Below the pieces are notes generated by a model. That model was not told the DNA's origin and searched no databases. It was given only the letters and a program-made list of their open reading frames with translations. The translations under genes and the position numbers were made by a program. From Corynebacterium sp. P4-C1 (GTDB taxonomy: Bacteria; Actinomycetota; Actinomycetes; Mycobacteriales; Mycobacteriaceae), in NCBI RefSeq assembly GCF_030503595.1, contig NZ_CP129966.1:806001-870000 (forward strand): 64,000 nucleotides of DNA. Direction: 5' to 3'. Positions 1 through 8,496 of this stretch are shown piece after piece; positions within the stretch are counted from its first letter, which is position 1, and each line of letters opens with the position of its first letter.

Positions 1-426
1 ATTCTCGCGGGCCTGCCGGAGAAGTCGTCGCTGACGTGCATCGACCCGGAGGCTGAGCACCAGGCGCGGGCGAAGGCCGCGTTCCGTGACGCCGGGTACG
101 GCGCGTCGCGTGCGCGCTTCCTGCCGTCGCGCCCACTCGATGTGCTCGGCCGCCTGGCGGCGGGTGCCTACCACCTCGTCTACGCCGACGTCGACCCGAT
201 CGATTTGCCCGGTGTTGTCGAGGCCGCATGGCCCCTGCTGTCCCCCGGCGGCACACTCGTGCTCGCCGGCGCGCTTCTCGACGCCACCATCACCGACCCC
301 ACCCGCAAAGACCGCGGCACCCTCGCCGCGCGCGAAGCCGATGAGCTTGTAGACGGGCTCGAGGGCACCCTGGTCACCCGCCTCCCCCTGGACTCCGGGG
401 TGACCCTGGTGACCCGCCTGGCCTAG
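1..426 (+). CDS. O-methyltransferase, 3' part only
   Basis: An open frame runs from the window edge to TAG at 424-426, giving about 141 residues without a start. It reads like the C-terminal half of a class I SAM-dependent O-methyltransferase: SLTCID (end of a Rossmann strand with the SAM-ribose-binding acid), then YHLVYADVD and LLSPGGTLVLAG, the usual post-motif strands. In mycobacteria and corynebacteria a family-3 O-methyltransferase sits beside glgC and sigE, and here glgC is the next gene, convergent. The substrate is unknown. Confidence 0.75.
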   Translation: MLAGLPEKSSLTCIDPEAEHQARAKAAFRDAGYGASRARFLPSRPLDVLGRLAAGAYHLVYADVDPIDLPGVVEAAWPLLSPGGTLVLAGALLDATITDPTRKDRGTLAAREADELVDGLEGTLVTRLPLDSGVTLVTRLA

Positions 427-508
427 CGCGGCGGGATCTGGCTAGCGGGATCTGGCTAGCGCGCCGGGCTGGCTGGCGCTGCGGCTGGCTCAGCGCGCCT
501 GGGCCCGC

Positions 509-1732
509 CTACTCCACGACACCCGACTTGCCCACCACCACGACTCCAGCCTTGGAGATCGTGAACTCCCGGGCACGGTCGTTGTCCTCGTCGACACCGA
601 CAGTGGCGCCGTCGGAGACGTAGACGTTCTTGTCAAGGATGGCGTGGCGCACCACAGCTCCGCGGCCCACGCGGACACCCGGCATCAGCACCGACGACTC
701 GACCGTCGCGCCTTCCTCGACGCGCACGTCCGTCGACAGGACCGAATTGCGCACCGTCGAACCCGAAATGATGGAGCCCGGCGCGATGATCGACTCCTGC
801 GCGATACCGCCCGACACGAACTTCGCCGGCGGCAGGTTCTCATCCTCGGTGGAGTGGATCGGCCACGACTTGTTGTACAGGTTGAACACCGGGTGGATCG
901 AAATCAGATCCATGTGCGCCTCATAGAAGGAGTCGATGGTGCCGACGTCGCGCCAGTAGCCCATATCGCGCTCAGTCGCGCCGGGCACCTGGTTGGCGGA
1001 GAAGTCGTAGACGTGGGCGTCTCCCTTCCCGACGAAGAACGGAATGATGTCCCCGCCCATGTCGTGGTCGGAGTCGTCGTTCTCGTTGTCTTCGCGGAGG
1101 GCGTCGATGAGGGCCTCCGTCGAGAAGCAGTAATTGCCCATCGACGCGTACGTCGCCTCCGGGTCGTCCGGGGTGCCCGGCGGGTCGGCCGGCTTCTCCA
1201 GGAACTCCGTGATCGTGCCGCTGTCGTCGGACTGGATGCAGCCGAACGCCGTCGCCTCGCTGCGCGGCACGCGGATACCGGCGACCGTGCACGATTTGCC
1301 CGACGCGATGTGGTCCTCCACCATCTGCGACGGATCCATCCGGTAGACGTGATCGGCGCCGAAGACGAGCACGTAGTCCGGCTGCTCGTCGTAAATCAGG
1401 TTCAACGACTGCAAAAGCGCGTCCGCCGACCCCTGGTACCAGCGCTTGCCCAAACGCTGCTGCGCCGGAACCGACGCAATGTACTGGTGCATCGGGCCCG
1501 AGAAATTCCACGCGGTAGCCACGTGGCGGTCCAGCGAGTGGGACTTGTACTGCGTCAGCACCGCGATGCGGTTGTAGCCGGCGTTGACGAGGTTCGACAG
1601 GACAAAATCAACGAGACGGTAATTCCCGCCAAACGGCACGGCGGGCTTAGCGCGGTCGAGGGTCAACGGAAAAAGGCGCTTGCCTTCTCCGCCCGCGAGG
1701 ACAATGGCGAGGACATTCGGCTGGCTGTTCAC
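509..1732 (-). CDS. glgC: Glucose-1-phosphate adenylyltransferase
   Basis: A 407-residue protein of normal family length. It makes ADP-glucose from ATP and glucose-1-phosphate, the activated donor for glycogen and maltose-1-phosphate synthesis. The N-terminus carries the nucleotidyltransferase signature [13 protein letters not shown] followed by [10 protein letters not shown] (residues about 12-37). GADHVYRMD (about 125) is the metal-binding region, and the last 110 residues look like left-handed beta-helix hexapeptides. It is divergent from glgA with about 120 bp between the starts, so the two probably share a regulatory region. Confidence 0.95.
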   Translation of the reverse strand: MNSQPNVLAIVLAGGEGKRLFPLTLDRAKPAVPFGGNYRLVDFVLSNLVNAGYNRIAVLTQYKSHSLDRHVATAWNFSGPMHQYIASVPAQQRLGKRWYQGSADALLQSLNLIYDEQPDYVLVFGADHVYRMDPSQMVEDHIASGKSCTVAGIRVPRSEATAFGCIQSDDSGTITEFLEKPADPPGTPDDPEATYASMGNYCFSTEALIDALREDNENDDSDHDMGGDIIPFFVGKGDAHVYDFSANQVPGATERDMGYWRDVGTIDSFYEAHMDLISIHPVFNLYNKSWPIHSTEDENLPPAKFVSGGIAQESIIAPGSIISGSTVRNSVLSTDVRVEEGATVESSVLMPGVRVGRGAVVRHAILDKNVYVSDGATVGVDEDNDRAREFTISKAGVVVVGKSGVVE

Positions 1733-1851
1733 ACCCCCAACACTAGGGAAGAACAGTTAAACCTGCACTACCTCCGCACAAAATCACACGTGCGCCACCT
1801 CCACCCGCGGGTGCCTGCACGCCCGCCGAAACGCTACTAGTCTCGGAGGGC

Positions 1852-3042
1852 ATGAGAGTCGGAATGATGACCCGCGAATATCCGCCGGAAATCTACGGTG
1901 GCGCGGGGGTCCACGTCACAGAGCTCACGCGTTTCATGCGAGAGCTCGACGGCGTCGAAGTTGACGTCCACTGCATGGGCCAGCCCCGCGACGCCGAGAA
2001 CGTCTACGTCCACGGTGTCGACCCCGCGCTGGAAGAGGCGAACGGCGCCATCAAGACGATGTCGACCGGCCTGCGTATGGCCGACGCCGCCGATAACGTC
2101 GACATCGTCCACTCCCACACCTGGTATGCGGGGCTCGGCGGTCACCTCGCGGGTCTGCTGCACGGCATCCCGCACGTTGTCACCGCGCACTCCCTCGAGC
2201 CCGACCGCCCGTGGAAGCGCGAGCAGCTCGGCGGCGGCTACGACGTCTCCTCTTGGTCCGAGAAGAACGCGATGGAGAACGCGGACGCGGTCATCGGTGT
2301 TTCCGCCGGTATGAAGGACGCCATCTTGCGCGCCTACCCGCGTATCGACGAATCCCGCGTCCACACCGTCCTCAACGGCATCGACACGGCGTTCTGGCAC
2401 CCCACGACCGACCTGCGCGGCGACGGCTACGGCGGGACCAACAGCGTGATCGACCGCCTCGGCATCGACCCGACCCGCCCTGTCGTCGCGTTCGTCGGCC
2501 GCATCACCCGCCAGAAGGGTGTGCCCCACCTGGTGAAGGCGGCCCAGGACTTCGACCCCGGCATCCAGCTGATCCTGTGCGCCGGTGCACCGGACACGAA
2601 GGAAATCGCGGAGGAGATGGAGGGGCTCGTCGATAAGCTCCGCGAAACGCGCGACGGCGTGCACTGGGTGACGGAAATGCTCCAGAAGGAAGACATCCGC
2701 GACATTTACTCCGCGGCCGACATCTTCGTCTGCCCGTCGGTGTACGAGCCGCTCGGCATCGTGAACCTGGAGGCGATGGCGTGCAACACCGCCGTCGTCG
2801 CGTCCGACGTGGGCGGTATTCCCGAGGTTGTCGTCGACGGCGAGACCGGTACCCTGGTCCACTACGACGCGGACGACACCCGGGCCTTCGAGAAAGACCT
2901 CGCCGCCGCCGTCAACGCGCTCGCCCAGGACGCGGAGACCACCTCACGCTTCGCGGCAGCTGGCCTGACCCGCGTGAAACAGGAATTCACCTGGGACAAG
3001 ATCGCCCAAGAAACCGTCGACGTGTACAAGTCGCTTCTGTAA
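1852..3042 (+). CDS. glgA: GT4 glycogen synthase / maltose-1-phosphate synthase (GlgA/GlgM type)
   Basis: A 396-residue GT-B glycosyltransferase. The N-terminus MTREYPPEIYGGAGVHV is typical of actinobacterial GlgA. The C-terminal nucleotide-sugar domain has FVGRITRQKGV (about residue 214) and the E-x7-E motif in EPLGIVNLEAMA (about 302). The mycobacterial homologue (GlgM) makes alpha-maltose-1-phosphate from ADP-glucose and glucose-1-phosphate, which fits the neighbouring glgC. The start ATG follows a GGAGG-like site. One copy of the word CGTCGATAAGC lies in the gene at 2628-2638, reading Val-Asp-Lys. Confidence 0.92.
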   Translation: MRVGMMTREYPPEIYGGAGVHVTELTRFMRELDGVEVDVHCMGQPRDAENVYVHGVDPALEEANGAIKTMSTGLRMADAADNVDIVHSHTWYAGLGGHLAGLLHGIPHVVTAHSLEPDRPWKREQLGGGYDVSSWSEKNAMENADAVIGVSAGMKDAILRAYPRIDESRVHTVLNGIDTAFWHPTTDLRGDGYGGTNSVIDRLGIDPTRPVVAFVGRITRQKGVPHLVKAAQDFDPGIQLILCAGAPDTKEIAEEMEGLVDKLRETRDGVHWVTEMLQKEDIRDIYSAADIFVCPSVYEPLGIVNLEAMACNTAVVASDVGGIPEVVVDGETGTLVHYDADDTRAFEKDLAAAVNALAQDAETTSRFAAAGLTRVKQEFTWDKIAQETVDVYKSLL

Positions 3043-3058
3043 CCCGGAGGACGAAACT

Positions 3059-4456
3059 GTGAGCAATTTGAGACCGGAACTCCATGTCACCGCGGACAAG
3101 GGAATCCTCGACGCCGCCGCCGGCATGCTTCGCGACGGCGATGACTGGCACCTGTTCTACCAGTACCAGCCCGATGCCGAGGCCCCGTCGCGGTGGGCCC
3201 ACGAATACTCCGAGGGCAACCCGTTCGACTTCTACGAGTGCAACGATGTCGTCGCGCCCGTCGGCGGTGAGACCCGCGTTCTGGCGGGCTCCGTCGTCTC
3301 CTCCGCAGAAGGCACAGACCTGTACTTCACGTCCGTCACCAACGCCGGAACGACGATCCAGGCGGCGCGTATCGACGAAATCGAGACGCTGTGCGACGAA
3401 GTCAACGAAGCCGGCGACATCGACCCCGGCGTGCGCCGACTCGGCCCCGTGGTGAAGGACGTCGGGCGCTTCAGCCGCTTCCGTTCCCCCTGTGTCGTGC
3501 CGGCCTGGAACGAGAACGGCGACCGGGACCTCGGGCAGTCCGGATGGATCATGGTCGCGAGCAGTGGCCCGTCAGAGAAGCCGGTGCCGGTGGTGCTGGA
3601 CTCGCCTGACGGAATTTCCTGGGCTCTGCTCGGCCCGTTGCGCTTCAACGGCGCCACCGGGCTCGACGACGACGCTGTGACCGTCGCCCCGCGCATCATC
3701 CGCCTGCGCGACGAAGAGGACGGCGAGATCTACGACATCCTCTTCCTCACCGTCGAACTCGAGGACGGCGAAGTGTCCGGCTACCTCGTGGGCACGCTCG
3801 ATGAGACCGAGTTCACCGTCAAGACGCCGTTCGCGCGTCTCGACCACGGCCACGACTTCACCCGCCCGCGCAGCACCAACGTCGTGCGCGGCACGCAGAC
3901 CGACGACGAGCGCTACGCCGAAGCCCGCATCTTCGGACTTCTCGCTGCGACCGGCCGCGGCGGCGACCCGACAACCCAGCCATCCTGGGAGGCCGAAGGC
4001 TGGGCGAACGCCCTGTCCCTCCCGCGTGTGGTCACCCTCGCCGGTGGCAAGCTGTACCAGACCCCTGCGCAGGGGCTTCCCGACGCTGTCAGCGCCACCC
4101 AGCGTGCCAAGCTCTGGACGGGCATGTGCGAAATCCCCGTGGGCTCCTCGGTCACAGTCGAGGTGCTGGACACCCACGGCGAAGTCACCGCTGTGATCAC
4201 CCACTCGGGCGACCGGATCACCCTCGACCGCCTGGACGGCTCCCCCGCCACCGCCGAACTCGACGACGAGGACGAGGACCACATCTCCATGCTTGTCGAC
4301 GGCTCCGCCATCGAACTCTTCGCCGGCGGCGGCGCCGTCACCATGGCGAGCCGCTTCTGGCCCGAAAACGGGGTCGGCGAGCTCCGCGTGCGCACTGAGG
4401 GCGACGCCGAGATCCTCAACCAGTGGCGCCGCCCGCGCACCGAGCGGGACGCCTGA
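3059..4456 (+). CDS. GH32-like (beta-fructosidase fold) protein lacking catalytic residues
   Basis: A 465-residue protein starting with GTG 16 bp after glgA behind GGAGG, so probably co-transcribed with it. WHLFYQYQP (about residue 30) is the hallmark that follows the GH32 nucleophile loop, and a five-bladed propeller plus C-terminal beta-sandwich fits the length. All three catalytic signatures are altered. NDPNG is replaced by DAAAG (about 20-24), RDP by RSP in RFRSPCVV (about 141), and ECP by VAP in VTVAPRII (about 206). The fold calls are by eye. It is probably a sugar-binding or scaffolding relative rather than an invertase or levanase. No signal peptide is seen. Confidence 0.7.
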   Translation: MSNLRPELHVTADKGILDAAAGMLRDGDDWHLFYQYQPDAEAPSRWAHEYSEGNPFDFYECNDVVAPVGGETRVLAGSVVSSAEGTDLYFTSVTNAGTTIQAARIDEIETLCDEVNEAGDIDPGVRRLGPVVKDVGRFSRFRSPCVVPAWNENGDRDLGQSGWIMVASSGPSEKPVPVVLDSPDGISWALLGPLRFNGATGLDDDAVTVAPRIIRLRDEEDGEIYDILFLTVELEDGEVSGYLVGTLDETEFTVKTPFARLDHGHDFTRPRSTNVVRGTQTDDERYAEARIFGLLAATGRGGDPTTQPSWEAEGWANALSLPRVVTLAGGKLYQTPAQGLPDAVSATQRAKLWTGMCEIPVGSSVTVEVLDTHGEVTAVITHSGDRITLDRLDGSPATAELDDEDEDHISMLVDGSAIELFAGGGAVTMASRFWPENGVGELRVRTEGDAEILNQWRRPRTERDA

Positions 4457-4553
4457 TCTGGGCAGCGCAGCCGGAGCGGCCCCTGCTGGTGGCTGCCGTC
4501 TGATGCGTTGCGGGGCCCGGCTCCAGCTCTGGGATGGGATCCCCGGGTAGGAC

Positions 4554-5432
4554 CTAGCGGCCGGCCTTCTTCAGGCGGGTCAGCTGCGCACGCGCCGTCA
4601 CCGTCATAGTCTCCGGCAACGCGGCGACACGCTCAGCGAGAACCTCGGGATCGAGGTGGCGCGCGGAAGGGCTCATGCCGACCTGCGCGGCGATGGACTC
4701 ACGGTCCAACGACATCGGGAACTCGATGAGTTCGGGCTCCCCGACGGGAGCCAAATGCCCGGCGGCCTGCTCGAGCATGCGCTCGATCTTGCCCTCCTCG
4801 ACACCTAGGATGCCGAGGGGCTCGCGCAGTTCGTCGAGGTGGCCGGCTTGGGGGGTGAGGATGAGGACCTCGCCGTCGTCGACAAGCACGCGGGCAAATT
4901 CCTGCGGGTTGCGCGGCGCGAAAATCACCGTGATCACGTCGACGGATGCGTCGCGCAGCGGCAGACCTTCCCACACGTCGGCGACGACGGCACCGATGTT
5001 GCGGTGCGCCTTCGCCAAATGCTTCGCCGCGGGGACGGCAATGTCCACACCCACGCCGCGGGAATTCTCCACCGCATCGAGAGTGTGGCTCAGGTAGTAG
5101 CCAGTTCCGGCGCCCACCTCGAGGATGGTCGGGGTGGTCGCGGCGTCGTCGTCGAGAGGGAGCCCCTGGAGCGCATCGAGGACGCGCTCAGTGACCGTCT
5201 CCACGAACGGCGCGAAGTGGCCCCGCGACAGGAACGCCTCGCGGGATGCCACCATCTCCGGGCTGTCGCCCTCATGCGCGATCCCGGCACCGGAGGCCAG
5301 CGTGACATACCCCTGCTTGGCCACGTCGTACGAGTGCCCTGTCTCAGACACCAGGCGGGTGAAATCGTCCGCACCCGTCAAGGGGCTACCGTCGACGGGG
5401 TCCGCCAGCACATCAACAATGTCTTTGAGCAT
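4554..5432 (-). CDS. RlmA-type 23S rRNA (guanine-N1) methyltransferase homologue
   Basis: A 292-residue class I methyltransferase. GHSYDVAKQGYVTL (about residues 32-45) is the conserved RlmA segment that normally follows a CxxC zinc finger, and ILEVGAGTGYYL (about 104-115) is the SAM motif. The zinc-finger cysteines are absent: the equivalent stretch reads LADPVDGSPL. The target is expected to be G745/G748 of 23S rRNA by family analogy, but loss of the finger makes specificity uncertain. It is convergent with the GH32-like gene. Confidence 0.75.
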   Translation of the reverse strand: MLKDIVDVLADPVDGSPLTGADDFTRLVSETGHSYDVAKQGYVTLASGAGIAHEGDSPEMVASREAFLSRGHFAPFVETVTERVLDALQGLPLDDDAATTPTILEVGAGTGYYLSHTLDAVENSRGVGVDIAVPAAKHLAKAHRNIGAVVADVWEGLPLRDASVDVITVIFAPRNPQEFARVLVDDGEVLILTPQAGHLDELREPLGILGVEEGKIERMLEQAAGHLAPVGEPELIEFPMSLDRESIAAQVGMSPSARHLDPEVLAERVAALPETMTVTARAQLTRLKKAGR

Positions 5433-5455
5433 GGCGTGTAATTTTACCTGCTGCG

Positions 5456-5626
5456 CTACTCAGCGGCGACATCAGTGAGGAGCTGGCCCAGCTCGGCTGC
5501 TTCCTCGTTGTTGAGCTCCACCACGAGACGCCCGCCGCCGTCGGACGGGATGCGCATCACGATCTTGCGGCTCTCCTCGACGACTTCCATCGGACCGTTG
5601 CCGGTACGCGGCTTCATTGCTGCCAT
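5456..5626 (-). CDS. DUF3117 small protein
   Basis: A 56-residue protein, short enough to be missed by length cut-offs. It begins MAAMKPRTGNGPMEVV and ends LLTDVAAE with TAG at 5456-5458. It belongs to the actinobacterial DUF3117 family, whose M. tuberculosis member also lies between glgA and gpgS. A GGAGT Shine-Dalgarno lies just upstream of the ATG at 5626. Function is unknown. Confidence 0.85.
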   Translation of the reverse strand: MAAMKPRTGNGPMEVVEESRKIVMRIPSDGGGRLVVELNNEEAAELGQLLTDVAAE

Positions 5627-5632
5627 GTGGTG

Positions 5633-5980
5633 TTACTCCTTGGCTTCTTCGGTTGTCTGCTTCTCGCCTCCGGCCACGCTGGATTGTTCCAGTTCGGGCT
5701 CCGCGGGCGAAAACTCCCCATCAATCCTACGCTCTTGTGCGCTCAGCAGGTGCTCGATGAGATCGTCGACCTGGTCTTGGCGGTATCCCCGGGGGACGAC
5801 TTCGAGAGCAATGTCGCCGAAACGCCCCGCATCGACGGCGGCGCGGTTCGCGGCCATCACGTCTCGCGGCTCGTCCATCGGCGGCAGTGCTTCTCCGCGG
5901 CCGAAAATCGACGAGGACATCCACGCGCCGAGCAGCGCCACCGCGGCGATGACGAGGATCAGAATCACCCAAGACAGCAT
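5633..5980 (-). CDS. DivIVA-domain membrane protein
   Basis: A 115-residue protein. The N-terminus is a single transmembrane helix (LSWVILILVIAAVALLGAW), followed by a short cytoplasmic region with PRGYRQDQVDDLIEHLL (about residues 64-80). That is the DivIVA-type GYxxxqVDdfl motif used by polar growth and septum proteins. Full-length DivIVA coiled coil is lacking. It lies between gpgS and the DUF3117 gene, all on the minus strand with short spacers, so probably one transcription unit. Confidence 0.75.
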   Translation of the reverse strand: MLSWVILILVIAAVALLGAWMSSSIFGRGEALPPMDEPRDVMAANRAAVDAGRFGDIALEVVPRGYRQDQVDDLIEHLLSAQERRIDGEFSPAEPELEQSSVAGGEKQTTEEAKE

Positions 5981-5989
5981 GAGGCGATG

Positions 5990-6721
5990 TTACCGCAGTT
6001 CGGTCCAGGGCTGGCGTTGGGGAATGTCGTGCATTCCGGCACGCGCGAGGATGGTGCGCGCAACGGTCTCGGCCATGCCGGAAAGCTCGTCGAGGGGACG
6101 GTTGCGGTGGATCCTCTGCCCAAGGTCGACTTGGGTGAGGGAGGAGGGACCGTGGAGGGTGGCGACGTCGATAAGCAGGCCAGCCTCGACGCCGTATCCC
6201 GCGACGAACGGCACCTCGAGTGCGGTGCTGCGGCGGATGGCGTATTCGCCGGCGAGGGGTTGGTCGAGCTCCGGAAGTTGCGGGAAGAGGAGCCGCAGCA
6301 GCGGTTTCGCCGTCAGTTCCGTGACGCGCCCGCCACCGCGCGGCGCACCGTTGAGCGCGCGAGTGTAGGTCGCTTTCGCGAGATGCACACGCTTATCGAC
6401 GAACGCCCCCACCAGCCCGTCAACCCACCCCTCCGAAACGGTCGTCACGTCCGCGTCGAGGAAGACCACGATGTCTCCTTGCGCCGCGCGGACCCCGCGC
6501 CAGAGCGCCTCCCCTTTTCCCGGCTGGACGGGGATGTCCGGGGCGATGTCGCGCCAGTTGATCACCTTCGCTCCGGCGTTTCGCGCGCGTTCAGCGGTGG
6601 AGTCCGTGGAGTCGGAGTCGACGACGATGACCTCGTCTGCGCACGACGCGCGGGCCGCGCGCACGACCCCGGCGACCGTGGCTTCTTCGTTGAGCGCCGG
6701 GATAACGACGGAGACGTCCAC
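5990..6721 (-). CDS. gpgS: Glucosyl-3-phosphoglycerate synthase
   Basis: A 243-residue GT-A glycosyltransferase starting at GTG 6721, which overlaps the folP2 stop by one base (TAGTG). A longer frame exists upstream but lies inside folP2. Motifs are VSVVIPALNEEATV at the N-terminus, VDSDSTDST, and the metal-binding VVFLDADV (about residue 86). The mycobacterial homologue transfers glucose to 3-phosphoglycerate, the first step to glucosylglycerate and methylglucose lipopolysaccharide. Two copies of CGTCGATAAGC lie inside, one per strand (6166-6176 and 6391-6401). Confidence 0.85.
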   Translation of the reverse strand: MDVSVVIPALNEEATVAGVVRAARASCADEVIVVDSDSTDSTAERARNAGAKVINWRDIAPDIPVQPGKGEALWRGVRAAQGDIVVFLDADVTTVSEGWVDGLVGAFVDKRVHLAKATYTRALNGAPRGGGRVTELTAKPLLRLLFPQLPELDQPLAGEYAIRRSTALEVPFVAGYGVEAGLLIDVATLHGPSSLTQVDLGQRIHRNRPLDELSGMAETVARTILARAGMHDIPQRQPWTELR

Positions 6722-7620
6722 TACGCCAGACCCCGAATCGTGTCGAGCGGCGCCGCCACGCCCTGGATCGCCGCAGTGGTGCGGATGACGTCGAGTGTCT
6801 CGGCGACCTCGTGGACACGGAAGGCGGCGACCCCGCGGGCGGCGCACCAAGCAGTGGCGGCGAGTGTCCCCGCGACCCGGTCCCCCACTCCGCGGCCGGT
6901 GGTCTCCCCGATGAAATCCTTGTTCGACAGCGCCATAAGCACCGGCCAGCCGGTGGCGGTGACCTCGTCGATGCGGCGGAGAATCTCCAGCCCGTGGAAG
7001 GTGTTCTTGCCGAAGTCGTGCGTCGGGTCGATGAACACCTTCCCTTCGGGCACGCCGCATTCGACGGCGCGCTCCGCGAGGGCCGTCGTCTCCCGGATGA
7101 CATCGGCGACCACGTCGTCGTAGTGGACTCGGTGCGGGCGTGTCCGCGGAACCGCTCCACCTGTGTGCGAACAGACGTAGCCGACCTTGTGGGCGCCGGC
7201 GACCTCGACGAGTTCAGGTTCGTAGCCCGCCCACGTGTCGTTGATCAGGGTCGCGCCGGCGCGCACGGCTGCCTCGGCGACCTCGGGGCGCCAGGTGTCC
7301 ACCGAAATATCCACCGAGATGTCCGCTGGGCCGCCACTGCTGCTGCCGCCGCTGCCGCCGCTGTAGCGCTTATCCAAGAGTTCACGCACAGCGGCAATAA
7401 ACGGCACCACGCGGTTGATTTCCTCGGCGGCATCCACGTCGTCGCCGGGACCGGCTTTCACGCCCCCGACATCGACAATGGTGGCTCCCGCGTCGACGAC
7501 CTCGTGGCACCGGGAGAGCGCAGCGTCGAGGGCGAAGGTGGCTCCCTTGTCGTAGAACGAGTCGGGGGTGCGGTTGATGATGGCCATGACGCGGGGGAGG
7601 CCGTCGGTAAGCGGGCTCAT
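6721..7620 (-). CDS. folP2: Dihydropteroate synthase-like protein FolP2
   Basis: A 299-residue TIM-barrel DHPS homologue with INRTPDSFYDKGATF at the N-terminus and IDPTHDFGKNT near residue 185. The pterin/pABA loop that reads DVGGESTRPG in true DHPS is DVGGVKAGPG here, as in M. tuberculosis FolP2, which lacks DHPS activity. It overlaps gpgS by one base and the LOG gene by four (ATGA), indicating translational coupling. A Ser/Gly-rich insertion (SGGSGGSSSGG, about residue 92) is unusual. A role beside GpgS rather than in folate synthesis is the better guess. Confidence 0.85.
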   Translation of the reverse strand: MSPLTDGLPRVMAIINRTPDSFYDKGATFALDAALSRCHEVVDAGATIVDVGGVKAGPGDDVDAAEEINRVVPFIAAVRELLDKRYSGGSGGSSSGGPADISVDISVDTWRPEVAEAAVRAGATLINDTWAGYEPELVEVAGAHKVGYVCSHTGGAVPRTRPHRVHYDDVVADVIRETTALAERAVECGVPEGKVFIDPTHDFGKNTFHGLEILRRIDEVTATGWPVLMALSNKDFIGETTGRGVGDRVAGTLAATAWCAARGVAAFRVHEVAETLDVIRTTAAIQGVAAPLDTIRGLA

Positions 7621-8420
7621 GCGCGCTTGTATTTGTGCAGGTTGCGCGGGTCCGACATCTCGCGATGCGTGTTGACGATGTACTCGACCGCCTCGTCGAC
7701 GGAATCAGTGACGAGGAAGAGCTGGTCGTCGCCCTCCGAGATGAGGCCGCGGGCGAGCTGCTGGCTGCGGATCCATTCCACGAGACCCGACCAGAACTCG
7801 GTGCCGAGCAGAACCATCGGGAAGTTCGTGACCTTGCCTGTCTGGATCATGCACAGGACCTCGAAGACCTCGTCCATCGTGCCGAACCCGCCCGGCAGCG
7901 AGACGAACGCCTGCGAATACTTCAGGAACATCGTCTTGCGGGCGAAGAAATAGCGGAAATTCAGGCCGAGGTCGACCCACGGGTTGAGCCCCTGCTCGAA
8001 AGGCAGCTCGATACCAAGGCCCACGGACATGCCGCCGGCCTCGTGCGCCCCACGGTTCGGACCTTCCATCAGGCCCGGTCCACCGCCGGTAACGACGGCG
8101 TAGCCGGCCTCGACGAGCGCCTTACCGAGCGCGCGGGCCTGCTCGTACTCCGGGGTCCCCTCCCCCAGACGGGCCGAGCCGAAAACGGTGACGGCCCAGT
8201 CGAGGTCCTGGAGCGCGTCGAAACCCGAAACGAACTCGCTGGTGATGCGCATGACGCGCCACGGGTCCGCGTGCTTCCAGTCGTGATCCGCGCGGCCCAT
8301 CTGGAGGAGCCGCTGGTCGTACGTTGAGGGGGAATCGGTGTCGCCGTCCCTTTGGCGCCGGAGAATCGGGCCGCTCAGCGTGCGGTCCCGGTCCGGGCGC
8401 GGGGTGATCTTTGGAGCCAC
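7617..8420 (-). CDS. LOG family protein (TIGR00730)
   Basis: Carries the two LOG/lysine-decarboxylase-like motifs: GGGPGLMEGPNRGA and PGGFGTMDEVFE, with the catalytic Glu in the second. Such proteins are nucleoside-5'-monophosphate phosphoribohydrolases that release cytokinins and related bases. I prefer the GTG at 8420 (267 residues, VAPKITPR) because AGAAAG sits 9 bases upstream. An ATG at 8474 in the same frame would add 18 residues of poor quality. The 3' end overlaps the folP2 start. Confidence 0.85.
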   Translation of the reverse strand: MAPKITPRPDRDRTLSGPILRRQRDGDTDSPSTYDQRLLQMGRADHDWKHADPWRVMRITSEFVSGFDALQDLDWAVTVFGSARLGEGTPEYEQARALGKALVEAGYAVVTGGGPGLMEGPNRGAHEAGGMSVGLGIELPFEQGLNPWVDLGLNFRYFFARKTMFLKYSQAFVSLPGGFGTMDEVFEVLCMIQTGKVTNFPMVLLGTEFWSGLVEWIRSQQLARGLISEGDDQLFLVTDSVDEAVEYIVNTHREMSDPRNLHKYKRA

Positions 8421-8496
8421 GAATTTAAGCTTTCTAGTTTGTGGGGGGAGATGTGCGGCTGCGCGTGCGCCCACCTACGCGCAGCCGCTGGGCGAG

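Noticed and set aside
644..2862. Long antisense frames over glgC and glgA
   Set aside because: Arg- and Val-rich low-complexity products without motifs, while glgC and glgA are unmistakable.
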